Origin: Candidatus Latescibacterota bacterium
GTDB lineage: Bacteria; Latescibacterota; UBA2968; UBA8231
Direction: 5' to 3'
Assembly: GCA_022827835.1 (NCBI GenBank)
Contig: JAJEIO010000037.1
Coordinates: 1-32,678 of the forward strand
DNA length: 32,678 nucleotides
Shown: positions 6,247-13,240 of the stretch, piece by piece
Numbering within the stretch: the stretch's first letter is position 1
How the letters are laid out: each line of letters begins with the position of its first letter
Translations under genes and position numbers: made by a program
The notes under the pieces: generated by a model
Databases searched by the model: none
What the model was told of the DNA's origin: nothing
What the model saw: the letters and a program-made list of their open reading frames with translations, nothing else

Positions 6247-9201
6247 ATGAAGCATGAGGCCCTAGAACTTCAAACGGCTACACTACCTACACCACTAGCC
6301 AACTCCCGCAAAAAACTAATTGAAGTCGCCCTGCCGCTCGCCGCTATCAACACCGCGTCGGCGCGGGAGAAGTCTATTCGGCACGGGCATCCGAGTACGC
6401 TGCATTTGTGGTGGTCCAGGAAGCCGCTCGCGACGGCACGAGCGGTGATTTTTGCGCAGATGGTCGATGATCCGTCAGCCAGCCCCGATCTGTTCCCTAC
6501 GGAGGCCGACCAAGAAAAGGAGCGCGAGCGGCTGTTCGGCATTTTAAAAGAGCTGGTCCTCTGGGAGAATACCACTAACGAGGAGGTGCTGGAACGGGCG
6601 CGGACAGAGATTCGCAAGAGCTGGCGGCGGACCTGCGCCGACCATGCCGATCACCCGCGCGCTACCGAACTGTTCAACCCGGACAAGCTACCGTCCTTTC
6701 ACGATCCGTTTGCCGGCGGCGGTGCGTTACCGCTGGAAGCACAGCGGTTGGGGCTTGAGGCTCATGCCAGTGATCTCAATCCGGTGGCGGTGCTCATCAA
6801 CAAGGCCATGATTGAGATTCCGCCGAAGTTCGCCGATCAGTCGCCGGTGAATCCGGAGTCCCGCGAGGAAAGGGGTCTGATTGAGCGCGAATGGAAGGGG
6901 GCGCAGGGGCTGGCCGAGGATGTGCGCTACTATGGCCAGTGGATGCGCGACGAGGCCGAGCGGCGCATTGGGCATCTGTATCCAAAGGTTGAGATTACCG
7001 AGGAAATGGTACGGGAGCGGCCCGACCTTGAACGATATAAGGGGCGCAAGCTGACGGTGATTGCGTGGCTGTGGGTGCGCACGGTGAGAAGTCCGAATCC
7101 GGCGTTTGCCGATGTGGAGGTGCCGCTGGCCTCGAACTTTATGCTTTCGACGAAAAAAGGGAAGGAGGCGTATGTCGAGCCGGTGATTGAGGGGCGTGGG
7201 TATCGGTTTGTGGTGAAGGTAGGAACGCCGGAGAATGCGGAGGCATCAAAGGTGGGGACAAAGTCTGGAGGTAGTGGTAAACCTTTTCTCTGTCTCATGT
7301 CGGGTACCCCCATGCCGTTTGATTATTTGCGCTCAGAGGCAAAATCCGGGCGGATGGGTACGCGTTTGATGGCCATTGTAGCCGAAGGAGATCGAGGGCG
7401 AGTGTATCTGACTCCAACGTCTGAGCATGAAGCTGTCGCAGAAGAGGCAGAGCCGAAGTGGACACCTAACACGAACTTGCCGGAGCGGGCACTTGGCTTC
7501 CGCGTGCAGGAATACGGCATGAATAAATGGCGCGACCTCTTCACCCCCCGCCAACTCGTCGCTCTGACCACCTTCTCCGACTTGGTGGCGGAAGCGATGG
7601 AGTGTGTCGAAAAGGATTCCGCTAACGCTGGTTTGCTCAATGAACGACCGTTGAGGGATGGAGGTACGGGGGCGACGGCGTATGCGGAGGCAGTGGGAGT
7701 ATATCTGGCGTTTGCGATCGATAAGGTAGCGGATCGGAATTCGGTTTTATGTTCTTGGGCGAGGTTGCGCGAACACGTCAGTAATACATTTGGAAGACAA
7801 GCTCTACCAATGGTGTGGGATTTCTCTGAAAGTAATCCGCTCTCAAATTCCAGTGGTAACTTCGAGGGAGGGACCACGTCTATTGTCTCGGGGCTAGAAT
7901 CGGTATCTGCTTATCCCTATGGCGTCAGCACCCAAGCAGAAGCCCAATCGCAACGTCTTGCTATAGACGGGATTGTTTCCACCGATCCTCCCTATTATGA
8001 CAATATAGGCTACGCGGATCTGTCCGATTTCTTTTACCTTTGGCTGCGCCGATCAATGAAGTCAATCTTTCCTACGCTATTTGCCACAGTAGCCGTACCG
8101 AAAGATGAGGAGTTGGTAGCCACACCCTACCGCCATGGGAGCAAAGAAGAAGCAGAAGTCTTTTTCCTCGACGGTATGGGACAGGCGATACACAGCTTTT
8201 CCGAGCAAGTACATCCCGGCTTTCCGGTATCCATCTACTATGCCTTCAAGCAGTCCGAGACCAAAGGTGACACGGGTACTTCCAGCACTGGTTGGGAAAC
8301 TTTCCTTGGAGCAGTGATCGACTCAGGCTTCGCGGTTACTGGCACTTGGCCGATGCGCACTGAGACAACTGAAAAATTAAAAAAGCATGTCTCTGCCCTC
8401 GCCTCTAGCATCGTCCTCGTCTGCCGCCAACGCCCTGCTGACGCACCCATGGCCACCCGCCGCGAATTCATCGCCGTGTTGAGAGCCGAACTCCCCATGG
8501 CCCTCGCCCATCTGCAATCCGGCAACATCGCTCCTGTCGATCTCGCCCAAGCCGCCATCGGCCCCGGCATGGCCGTGTTCACCCGCTACGCCAAGGTACT
8601 CGACGCCGAAGGCAATCCCGTCTCCGTGCGCGAGGCCCTAGCGCTCATCAACCAGATGCTTGACGAAGTGCTCGCCGAGCAAGAAGGCGACTTTGACCCC
8701 GACAGCCGCTGGGCCTTGGCGTGGTTCGAGCAGCAAGGCTTCGACGAGGGCGAATACGGCGTCGCCGAAACCCTGTCCAAAGCCAAAAACACCAGCATCG
8801 CCGGCATCGTCGAAGGCGGCATCCTCGCCTCCAGCGCCGGCAAGGTGCGCCTGCTGCGCCCAGACGAGTTAGCCGACGACTGGGACCCAACGACTGACGC
8901 CCGGCTCACCGTGTGGGAGGCCGTCCACCACCTCATCCGCGCCCTAGAAATCGGCGGCGAAAAAGGTGCCGCTCAGGTCGTAGTCCGCCTCGGCGCATCC
9001 GCCGACATCGCCCGCGAACTAGCCTACCGCCTCTACACCATCTGCGAACGCAAACGCCGCGCCGCCGAAGCCCTCTCCTACAACAGCCTAGTCCAGAGCT
9101 GGCCCGAGATCTCCGCTCTGGCGCGAAAGGAGCGGCAGGAGGCACCGCCCAAGCAGGGTGAGCTGTTCGGCGATAGCGGTATGGAAGGAGCAACAATATG
9201 A
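6247..9201 (+). CDS. DUF1156-type adenine-specific DNA methyltransferase
   Basis: The 984-residue protein belongs to the DUF1156 / COG1743 methylase family. The N-terminal DUF1156 signature is RKKLIEVALPLAAINTASAR, then IRHGHPSTLHLWWSRKPLA. The SAM-binding motif I is HDPFAGGGALPLEA (from residue 152), followed by the acidic ASDLNPVAVLINKA. The catalytic motif IV is DPPYYDN at residues 580-586, an amino-methyltransferase (N6-adenine or N4-cytosine) type. A basic helical C-terminal third follows, and the protein ends PPKQGELFGDSG. No Zn-ribbon cysteines are obvious in the middle insert, although the family is often described with one. It presumably marks host DNA. The stop overlaps the next start as ATGA, so it is translationally coupled to the DUF6615 gene. 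DUF1156 and DUF499 proteins are known to co-occur in anti-phage loci with helicases, and both other components lie downstream here. Confidence 0.88.
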   Translation: MKHEALELQTATLPTPLANSRKKLIEVALPLAAINTASAREKSIRHGHPSTLHLWWSRKPLATARAVIFAQMVDDPSASPDLFPTEADQEKERERLFGILKELVLWENTTNEEVLERARTEIRKSWRRTCADHADHPRATELFNPDKLPSFHDPFAGGGALPLEAQRLGLEAHASDLNPVAVLINKAMIEIPPKFADQSPVNPESREERGLIEREWKGAQGLAEDVRYYGQWMRDEAERRIGHLYPKVEITEEMVRERPDLERYKGRKLTVIAWLWVRTVRSPNPAFADVEVPLASNFMLSTKKGKEAYVEPVIEGRGYRFVVKVGTPENAEASKVGTKSGGSGKPFLCLMSGTPMPFDYLRSEAKSGRMGTRLMAIVAEGDRGRVYLTPTSEHEAVAEEAEPKWTPNTNLPERALGFRVQEYGMNKWRDLFTPRQLVALTTFSDLVAEAMECVEKDSANAGLLNERPLRDGGTGATAYAEAVGVYLAFAIDKVADRNSVLCSWARLREHVSNTFGRQALPMVWDFSESNPLSNSSGNFEGGTTSIVSGLESVSAYPYGVSTQAEAQSQRLAIDGIVSTDPPYYDNIGYADLSDFFYLWLRRSMKSIFPTLFATVAVPKDEELVATPYRHGSKEEAEVFFLDGMGQAIHSFSEQVHPGFPVSIYYAFKQSETKGDTGTSSTGWETFLGAVIDSGFAVTGTWPMRTETTEKLKKHVSALASSIVLVCRQRPADAPMATRREFIAVLRAELPMALAHLQSGNIAPVDLAQAAIGPGMAVFTRYAKVLDAEGNPVSVREALALINQMLDEVLAEQEGDFDPDSRWALAWFEQQGFDEGEYGVAETLSKAKNTSIAGIVEGGILASSAGKVRLLRPDELADDWDPTTDARLTVWEAVHHLIRALEIGGEKGAAQVVVRLGASADIARELAYRLYTICERKRRAAEALSYNSLVQSWPEISALARKERQEAPPKQGELFGDSGMEGATI

Positions 9202-10115
9202 CTTTCACTGAGCAAATCGCAGAAGATACATGGTGGCGGATCAAATGGTCATGGAAATATGGTGTCCGATTGGGGGAGGAGACGCTAACAGATCTACTCG
9301 CTCTGGATTTTGTGCGTTTTAAGCCGAAGCAGTACGAGCTGTCTCCACTCCATAAAAAGAAGGAAGCGAAGCGAGGGGCCGACTTGGAGATTCGGATCCA
9401 CGCCGCGGGAAATCACGCCGTCAAGTTGTTGGTACAGGCCAAGAAGCTATATAAGCCCCGACCTACGAGGCGACATAAAATCGGAAGATATGATAAGCTC
9501 GACGCCAAAGCGAAATCTCAAATGGACAAACTTGATGATTACTCTCGAAAAAACAAATTTATCCCACTTTATCTTCTGTACAACTATGTGGAGGGGTGCA
9601 ATATAAGTCGATATTGGCAATGCTGTCAGTGTCAGTGCCTCGATAAAAAACAGTTGGGTTGTACTTTGGTATCAAGCCGGAGCATCCGTCAAGTGTTCAA
9701 GGATAGTAGAAATCGCAAAAACTTCGACTGGATTCATAGATCATGCGTCGCATTGCCTTGGCATTGCCTTTTTGACTGCACGCAGAGACCAAGCCTCCGA
9801 GGGCAACCCCTAGCCCGTCGTAGCCTGTCCTTGCTCCGCGAGTTATTCCAATTATCGGACGATCTGTCTATGGGCAAAACCACACTCCGACAATCGGACG
9901 ATGTGCAAGACTATGCCGGGATTAACTTTGATCCAGACGATGAACAAAATTACGACTGGGTAAACTTCGATCCGGTGGAAGGTGCTTGGCCGGAATGGTT
10001 GTGGGAGCGACCTAGCACAACGTTGTCGGCTGAAGATCGTAGGCAGTTGTGGGGAGACCTCGGAGAGACCGTCGCGGTACCTCGCCACCTCCTTTTAGTC
10101 AAGGAGAGCGAATAA
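9198..10115 (+). CDS. DUF6615-like protein with PD-(D/E)XK nuclease-type motif
   Basis: The first half of this 305-residue protein resembles the DUF6615 family: WKYGVRLGEETLTDLLAL, then KRGADLEIRIHAAG with D62 and E64, then LLVQAKKLY with Q80-A-K82, then SQMDKLDDYSRKNKFIPLYL. The D-x-E ... Q-x-K spacing is that of a PD-(D/E)XK nuclease core. The second half is cysteine- and aspartate-rich (YWQCCQCQCLD, CVALPWHCLFDC, two NFDP boxes) and not recognised. The ATG lies inside the methyltransferase stop (ATGA), implying coupled synthesis with the methylase. The natural inference is a restriction-like effector that spares methylated DNA, but nuclease activity is not shown by sequence. No other start is plausible. 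Confidence 0.72.
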   Translation: MTFTEQIAEDTWWRIKWSWKYGVRLGEETLTDLLALDFVRFKPKQYELSPLHKKKEAKRGADLEIRIHAAGNHAVKLLVQAKKLYKPRPTRRHKIGRYDKLDAKAKSQMDKLDDYSRKNKFIPLYLLYNYVEGCNISRYWQCCQCQCLDKKQLGCTLVSSRSIRQVFKDSRNRKNFDWIHRSCVALPWHCLFDCTQRPSLRGQPLARRSLSLLRELFQLSDDLSMGKTTLRQSDDVQDYAGINFDPDDEQNYDWVNFDPVEGAWPEWLWERPSTTLSAEDRRQLWGDLGETVAVPRHLLLVKESE

Positions 10116-10121
10116 CTGAAG

Positions 10122-10217
10122 ATGCGGTCAAGCATACTTGTCTTGGTCTTACTGTCCAAGTTGGATCGCCCAGTGATCATCGTCGATCTCAAGCCGCACG
10201 CTGATTTAAGGGAATGA
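10122..10217 (+). CDS. possible 31-residue ORF between DUF6615 and ApeA genes
   Basis: ATG 10122 to TGA 10217 encodes a short peptide with a hydrophobic start (ILVLVLLSKL) and a polar end. The preceding AAGGAGAG lies 13 or more bases upstream, overlapping the end of the DUF6615 gene, and the ORF ends 3 bases before the apeA start. It may be a leader that couples apeA translation, a gene remnant, or chance. I do not recognise it. Confidence 0.25.
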   Translation: MRSSILVLVLLSKLDRPVIIVDLKPHADLRE

Positions 10218-10220
10218 ATT

Positions 10221-11618
10221 ATGCGACTCGCAGGCTCAATTGAAAAGGATGGATATTTTTGGCTACCTGGTAAGGAAGAAGATGCATTCTCTGGGACACT
10301 TAAAATATCCAAAAAAGGACAGATAATGTTGGAATTAATGGTTCCTGTGGAATTCCCCAAAGCTACTGTCCAGACGCCTTGGGCTTTTAGCTCAGACGAC
10401 GACAATATTTCGTTCGATAAAATTATTGGTAAGGTTGAAGGTGACGAGTTCGTTACGTTGTGTCAATGTGAATGCCTGACCCTTTTCAGCGGATTAAACA
10501 CGCTTAAGGCTGCTGTTAGCGGCCCAGTTTCTTTGCAAACTTCAAAATTCATTTCGCAATATGCAATTATTGGTAAAAATCACTTCGGAAAGAAAGAAGA
10601 GGAAGTTCATTTCTCTCGTTGTAGAGTCTCTTTTGAGGGACTTGAAGAATTGCTAGATACAGGAAGTATCAGTGTGGAATGGCCTTCCTCAAGTAGAGTT
10701 ACAATGGAATACAATCGTCCTGATCCTGTCTCTTTTAAAATCCCTCACGAATCCGACGAAATTAAACTGACCTTAGATTTTCATCCATCCGGTGTTTCTC
10801 TTCCTCCAAGGAATAAGTTCTCTCTCAAACAGAGAATTAATATATCATTGTTATCAAATGAGTCCTTATCATTTGATCGTTGTAGAGATCTAATATGGAG
10901 AATTAATAATTTCCTTTGTTTGGCGATTGATAGTCCAGTCTCCTTTGAATCGGCTACCGTATTTTCAAAAGAAAAATTAGAATCTATCGGGGATGAGGAA
11001 CAAGAAATTCCGATGAATTTGTACTTCGTTGGCAATGCGCACCCTGAAATCGAGACTGATATTTCACGGACAACTTGCCTTTTCTTTTATAGAGCTAACG
11101 AAAGAGCTAACGAAATCAAAAAATTTGTATATAATTTGAGCTGTTGGATGCAGAATTATGAAAAGTATAATATCCCAATCAATCTGTATTTTTCTTCTGT
11201 GCATGGAAAAGGGCATATAGAGCAGAAATTTTTGTCTCTCGCTCAGGGGATTGAGGTGCTTCACGGGATATTGACTGACAGTAAGAATAAGAGAATATCT
11301 TTGGCCAAGCGGGTAAGGGAAATGACAGAAGAATTCAAAGATGATTTTTTTGCCGATGACACTGAGCGAAAAATTTTTGCTCAAAACGTTAAGAATGAAA
11401 GAGATTGGCTGACCCATTACGGTTGGGCTGAATCTCCTTTTATGAAAGAGTATAAGATAAGAGATTTTATTGAACTCTATAGGAATCTTGAAGCCCTTTT
11501 CCAGTTGCACTTGATGAAACTTGCTGGAATGGAATTAGTAGAAATCAAGGAGATCGTTAAGAACAACCATAATATCCGGTATAAATTGGGCTTGCTATCT
11601 GACAAAAAGAAAGCGTAA
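10221..11618 (+). CDS. apeA: ApeA-like HEPN abortive-infection protein
   Basis: The 465-residue protein starts with an ApeA N-terminal-type domain: GYFWLPGKEEDAFSGTLKIS followed by IMLELMVPVEF. A long beta-rich region follows, and the C-terminal third is helical with an Apea-like HEPN domain. The HEPN catalytic motif R-x4-H is present as R394-DWLT-H399. HEPN proteins of this kind are RNases; ApeA is known as a single-gene anti-phage protein thought to act by abortive infection. The gene is clearly more AT-rich than the methyltransferase, ATPase and helicase around it, with codons such as AAA, ATA and TTA common, which points to separate acquisition. It is in line with the array and in the same direction, but 105 bases downstream of the DUF6615 gene. 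A 6-bp inverted repeat (AGTAGC at 11618, GCTACT at 11650) follows the stop. ATG 10221 has only a weak AAGGGAA ribosome site. Confidence 0.8.
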   Translation: MRLAGSIEKDGYFWLPGKEEDAFSGTLKISKKGQIMLELMVPVEFPKATVQTPWAFSSDDDNISFDKIIGKVEGDEFVTLCQCECLTLFSGLNTLKAAVSGPVSLQTSKFISQYAIIGKNHFGKKEEEVHFSRCRVSFEGLEELLDTGSISVEWPSSSRVTMEYNRPDPVSFKIPHESDEIKLTLDFHPSGVSLPPRNKFSLKQRINISLLSNESLSFDRCRDLIWRINNFLCLAIDSPVSFESATVFSKEKLESIGDEEQEIPMNLYFVGNAHPEIETDISRTTCLFFYRANERANEIKKFVYNLSCWMQNYEKYNIPINLYFSSVHGKGHIEQKFLSLAQGIEVLHGILTDSKNKRISLAKRVREMTEEFKDDFFADDTERKIFAQNVKNERDWLTHYGWAESPFMKEYKIRDFIELYRNLEALFQLHLMKLAGMELVEIKEIVKNNHNIRYKLGLLSDKKKA

Positions 11619-11708
11619 GTAGCGGCTGAGCCTAGAGATTAGCAGATTAGCTACTGTTCAAGAAATTGGATTGACCCATGCAGATTGAGCGCATCTAAAT
11701 ATCGCAGC

Positions 11709-11807
11709 ATGAGCGAGTTCATCACCACGCTTACGCTTGAAAACGCCATCGTGTCCCCGACCAACGATGGGCTGTTCGGCGACGGCGATACAGGAGGTAC
11801 AACATGA
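11709..11807 (+). CDS. 32-residue ORF with a methyltransferase-like tail, coupled to mntA
   Basis: ATG 11709 to TGA 11807 encodes a short protein ending in DGLFGDGDTGGTT. Its last 35-40 bases resemble the 3' end of the DUF1156 methyltransferase gene (…GELFGDSG…, 9160-9201), including an identical 11-base block CTGTTCGGCGA. Its stop overlaps the next gene's ATG (ATGA), exactly as the methyltransferase stop overlaps the DUF6615 start, and an AGGAGG ribosome site lies within it. It may be a scar of a second methyltransferase end that was brought in together with the mntA module. A genuine small protein cannot be excluded. Confidence 0.4.
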   Translation: MSEFITTLTLENAIVSPTNDGLFGDGDTGGTT

Positions 11808-12130
11808 ATGTCGCCGCCTCGGAAACGTTCATATCAACCATGGTGGATCGTATCGTGAGAGGCTTCCAGCCTTCGCGGGTCGTCCTCTTCGGCTCCCATG
11901 CACGGGGCACGGCAACCGAATGGAGCGACGTTGACTTGCTCGTGATTCTGCCTAACGTGTCCGACAAGCGGCACACGGCTATCGAAATCCGCCGGGCCTT
12001 GGGCGACCTGCCAGTATGCAAGGACATAGTAATAGCGACTCCCGAGGAAGTCGCTCGTCGTGGGCACCTTGTGGGAACCGCGTTGCGTTCAGCACTCCGC
12101 GAAGGAAAGGTTCTCTATGAACGACCCTGA
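11804..12130 (+). CDS. mntA: MntA-type minimal nucleotidyltransferase antitoxin
   Basis: This 108-residue protein has the minimal nucleotidyltransferase signature VVLFGSHARGTATEWSDVDL (residues about 26-45), with the G-S-x(10)-D-x-D metal-binding pattern, and a short helical C-terminus. MntA proteins are antitoxins that adenylylate a HEPN RNase partner. The ribosome site AGGAGGT lies 8 bases before the ATG. A HEPN-like start follows immediately but is cut off after 24 codons, so the antitoxin appears orphaned here. It could instead regulate another HEPN protein in the array, such as ApeA or the HEPN domain of the DUF499 ATPase; this is speculation. Confidence 0.85.
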   Translation: MNVAASETFISTMVDRIVRGFQPSRVVLFGSHARGTATEWSDVDLLVILPNVSDKRHTAIEIRRALGDLPVCKDIVIATPEEVARRGHLVGTALRSALREGKVLYERP

Positions 12131-12191
12131 ACTCGTTGACGAAGCTCGCCGCTGGCTTGAACGGCGCACCATCGAAGACGACTCCCGCTGA
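12117..12191 (+). pseudogene. truncated HEPN-toxin start (24 codons)
   Basis: ATG 12117 overlaps the end of mntA, as is usual for MNT/HEPN pairs. The product MNDPELVDEARRWLER resembles the first helix of HEPN partner toxins, but TGA at 12189-12191 ends it after 24 residues, long before the catalytic R-x-H motif. The following bases CTGAACAAATCGCAGA resemble the opening of the DUF6615 gene (9209-9224). The likely reading is a deletion that removed the toxin body. Confidence 0.5.
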
Positions 12192-12205
12192 ACAAATCGC
12201 AGAGA

Positions 12206-12556
12206 CTACTCATCCTTTGGCCAAGCCCGGTGCAAAGCCGCCAGACCAGGCCCAAAATCTTCCGACTCATTGAGCACGGCGACTTTGCGAATCGCCATTT
12301 CCTCCAATAATACGGCCACAGGCAACCCAGCCCGTTCGGCCGCTCCCCGCAGATCAACCTCGGCTTCTTGATAGGAGCGGATAGCCTCGGACACGCGAAA
12401 CCGCTCCATACCAACCAGCACCCATTGACGCATGAGGGCCGCTTCCGAGTAGGCAGTATTCGCCACCAAATGCGCGAGTTCGTCGGCTTCTTCCGGCCGC
12501 AGACGAATGGATTTGGTCACTCGGCTGGGCGTTTTCTTGGTAGTACTCTGGCTCAT
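12206..12556 (-). CDS. UPF0175-like antitoxin with ribbon-helix-helix type N-terminus
   Basis: The 116-residue protein starts with a basic segment and a ribbon-helix-helix-like stretch (RVTKSIRLRPEEADELAHLV), then helices ending in the UPF0175-like motif SYQEAEVDLRGAAERAGLP and LLEEMAIRKVAVL. Such proteins are antitoxins of PIN-domain toxins and usually repress their own promoter. ATG 12556 is one base after the stop of the PIN gene upstream on the same strand, with GGAGA as ribosome site; the frame extends 18 codons further up but only through the PIN gene end. It is transcribed against the surrounding array. Confidence 0.7.
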   Translation of the reverse strand: MSQSTTKKTPSRVTKSIRLRPEEADELAHLVANTAYSEAALMRQWVLVGMERFRVSEAIRSYQEAEVDLRGAAERAGLPVAVLLEEMAIRKVAVLNESEDFGPGLAALHRAWPKDE

Positions 12557-12557
12557 T

Positions 12558-13070
12558 TTAGAGGTCTCCTCGGGATTCGGCCAAGCTCCGCACAGCTTGG
12601 TGGGCTGCATCCATCAAAGCCTTCCCAGTATTTGCGGCGATCCTATCTAGTTTATCGTGGACACTCTGCCAAGACAGCACTTCTATTTCGTATAGATATA
12701 CGGTGAATTCTGGAACGGTCAGGGCCTTGAGGCCACGCTGCCGAGCAAAGCGCAGAGCACGTTGTTCATTCACCAGCAGCCACAGATTCTCGTCGAGAGC
12801 CAATCCTAAAGCGGCTGCTTCTCCTGCGTGAAACTGGTCCAACGGCTGGACGGGGTCGCGAATGTCCAATACTTCCTGCCGCTTCATCAGACCAAACAGT
12901 TCTTGATATCCATATACCCGCTGTGGATAACGCGGATCTCGGGCTTGTATTTCATTCTCGACAGCCGATGGGACAACGACCGCAAAAAAGCGAAACAGAT
13001 AGGCGAGCACATCCGCTCGATGGCCCAAAACCCAAAACGAAGTGTCCAAAACGGCTGTTTGCTTCTTCAT
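12558..13070 (-). CDS. PIN-domain toxin
   Basis: This 170-residue protein has the PIN acidic residues in order: D9 in VLDTSFWV, E39 in VVPSAVENEI, E84 in FHAGEAAALGLALDE, and a later LLVNEQRALRFARQRGL where a D/N usually completes the site. PIN domains are Mg-dependent RNases. It lies upstream of, and is nearly fused in translation to, the UPF0175-like antitoxin (TAA, one base, ATG), giving toxin-first order. The pair runs on the minus strand between the mntA remnant and the DUF499 gene, both of which are on the plus strand. Orphan or solitary regulatory roles are less likely given the partner. Confidence 0.75.
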   Translation of the reverse strand: MKKQTAVLDTSFWVLGHRADVLAYLFRFFAVVVPSAVENEIQARDPRYPQRVYGYQELFGLMKRQEVLDIRDPVQPLDQFHAGEAAALGLALDENLWLLVNEQRALRFARQRGLKALTVPEFTVYLYEIEVLSWQSVHDKLDRIAANTGKALMDAAHQAVRSLAESRGDL

Positions 13071-13157
13071 GCTTCAAAAATAAACATTAGATTCGACTTG
13101 TCCAAATGCCAAGACTTGCAAATACTGACTATGCTTCACTTCTTCGTTTGCGTCCTC

Positions 13158-13182
13158 GGTCCCAAGGTACTCAACTTGGACC
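13158..13182. promoter_or_regulatory. imperfect inverted repeat between PIN toxin and DUF499 genes
   Basis: GGTC-C-CAAG (13158-13166) and CTTGGACC (13175-13182) pair with one bulged base around an 8-base loop. The site lies in the 170-base divergent region between the PIN gene (start 13070) and the DUF499 gene (start 13241). It could be an operator for the antitoxin or a hairpin in the DUF499 leader. The DUF499 ribosome site AAGGAAG is at about 13228. Confidence 0.25.
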
Positions 13183-13240
13183 GTGGACGAGCGCAATCAG
13201 TCGCACGGCAACCAAGAGCAATTTATAAGGAAGCAAAATC

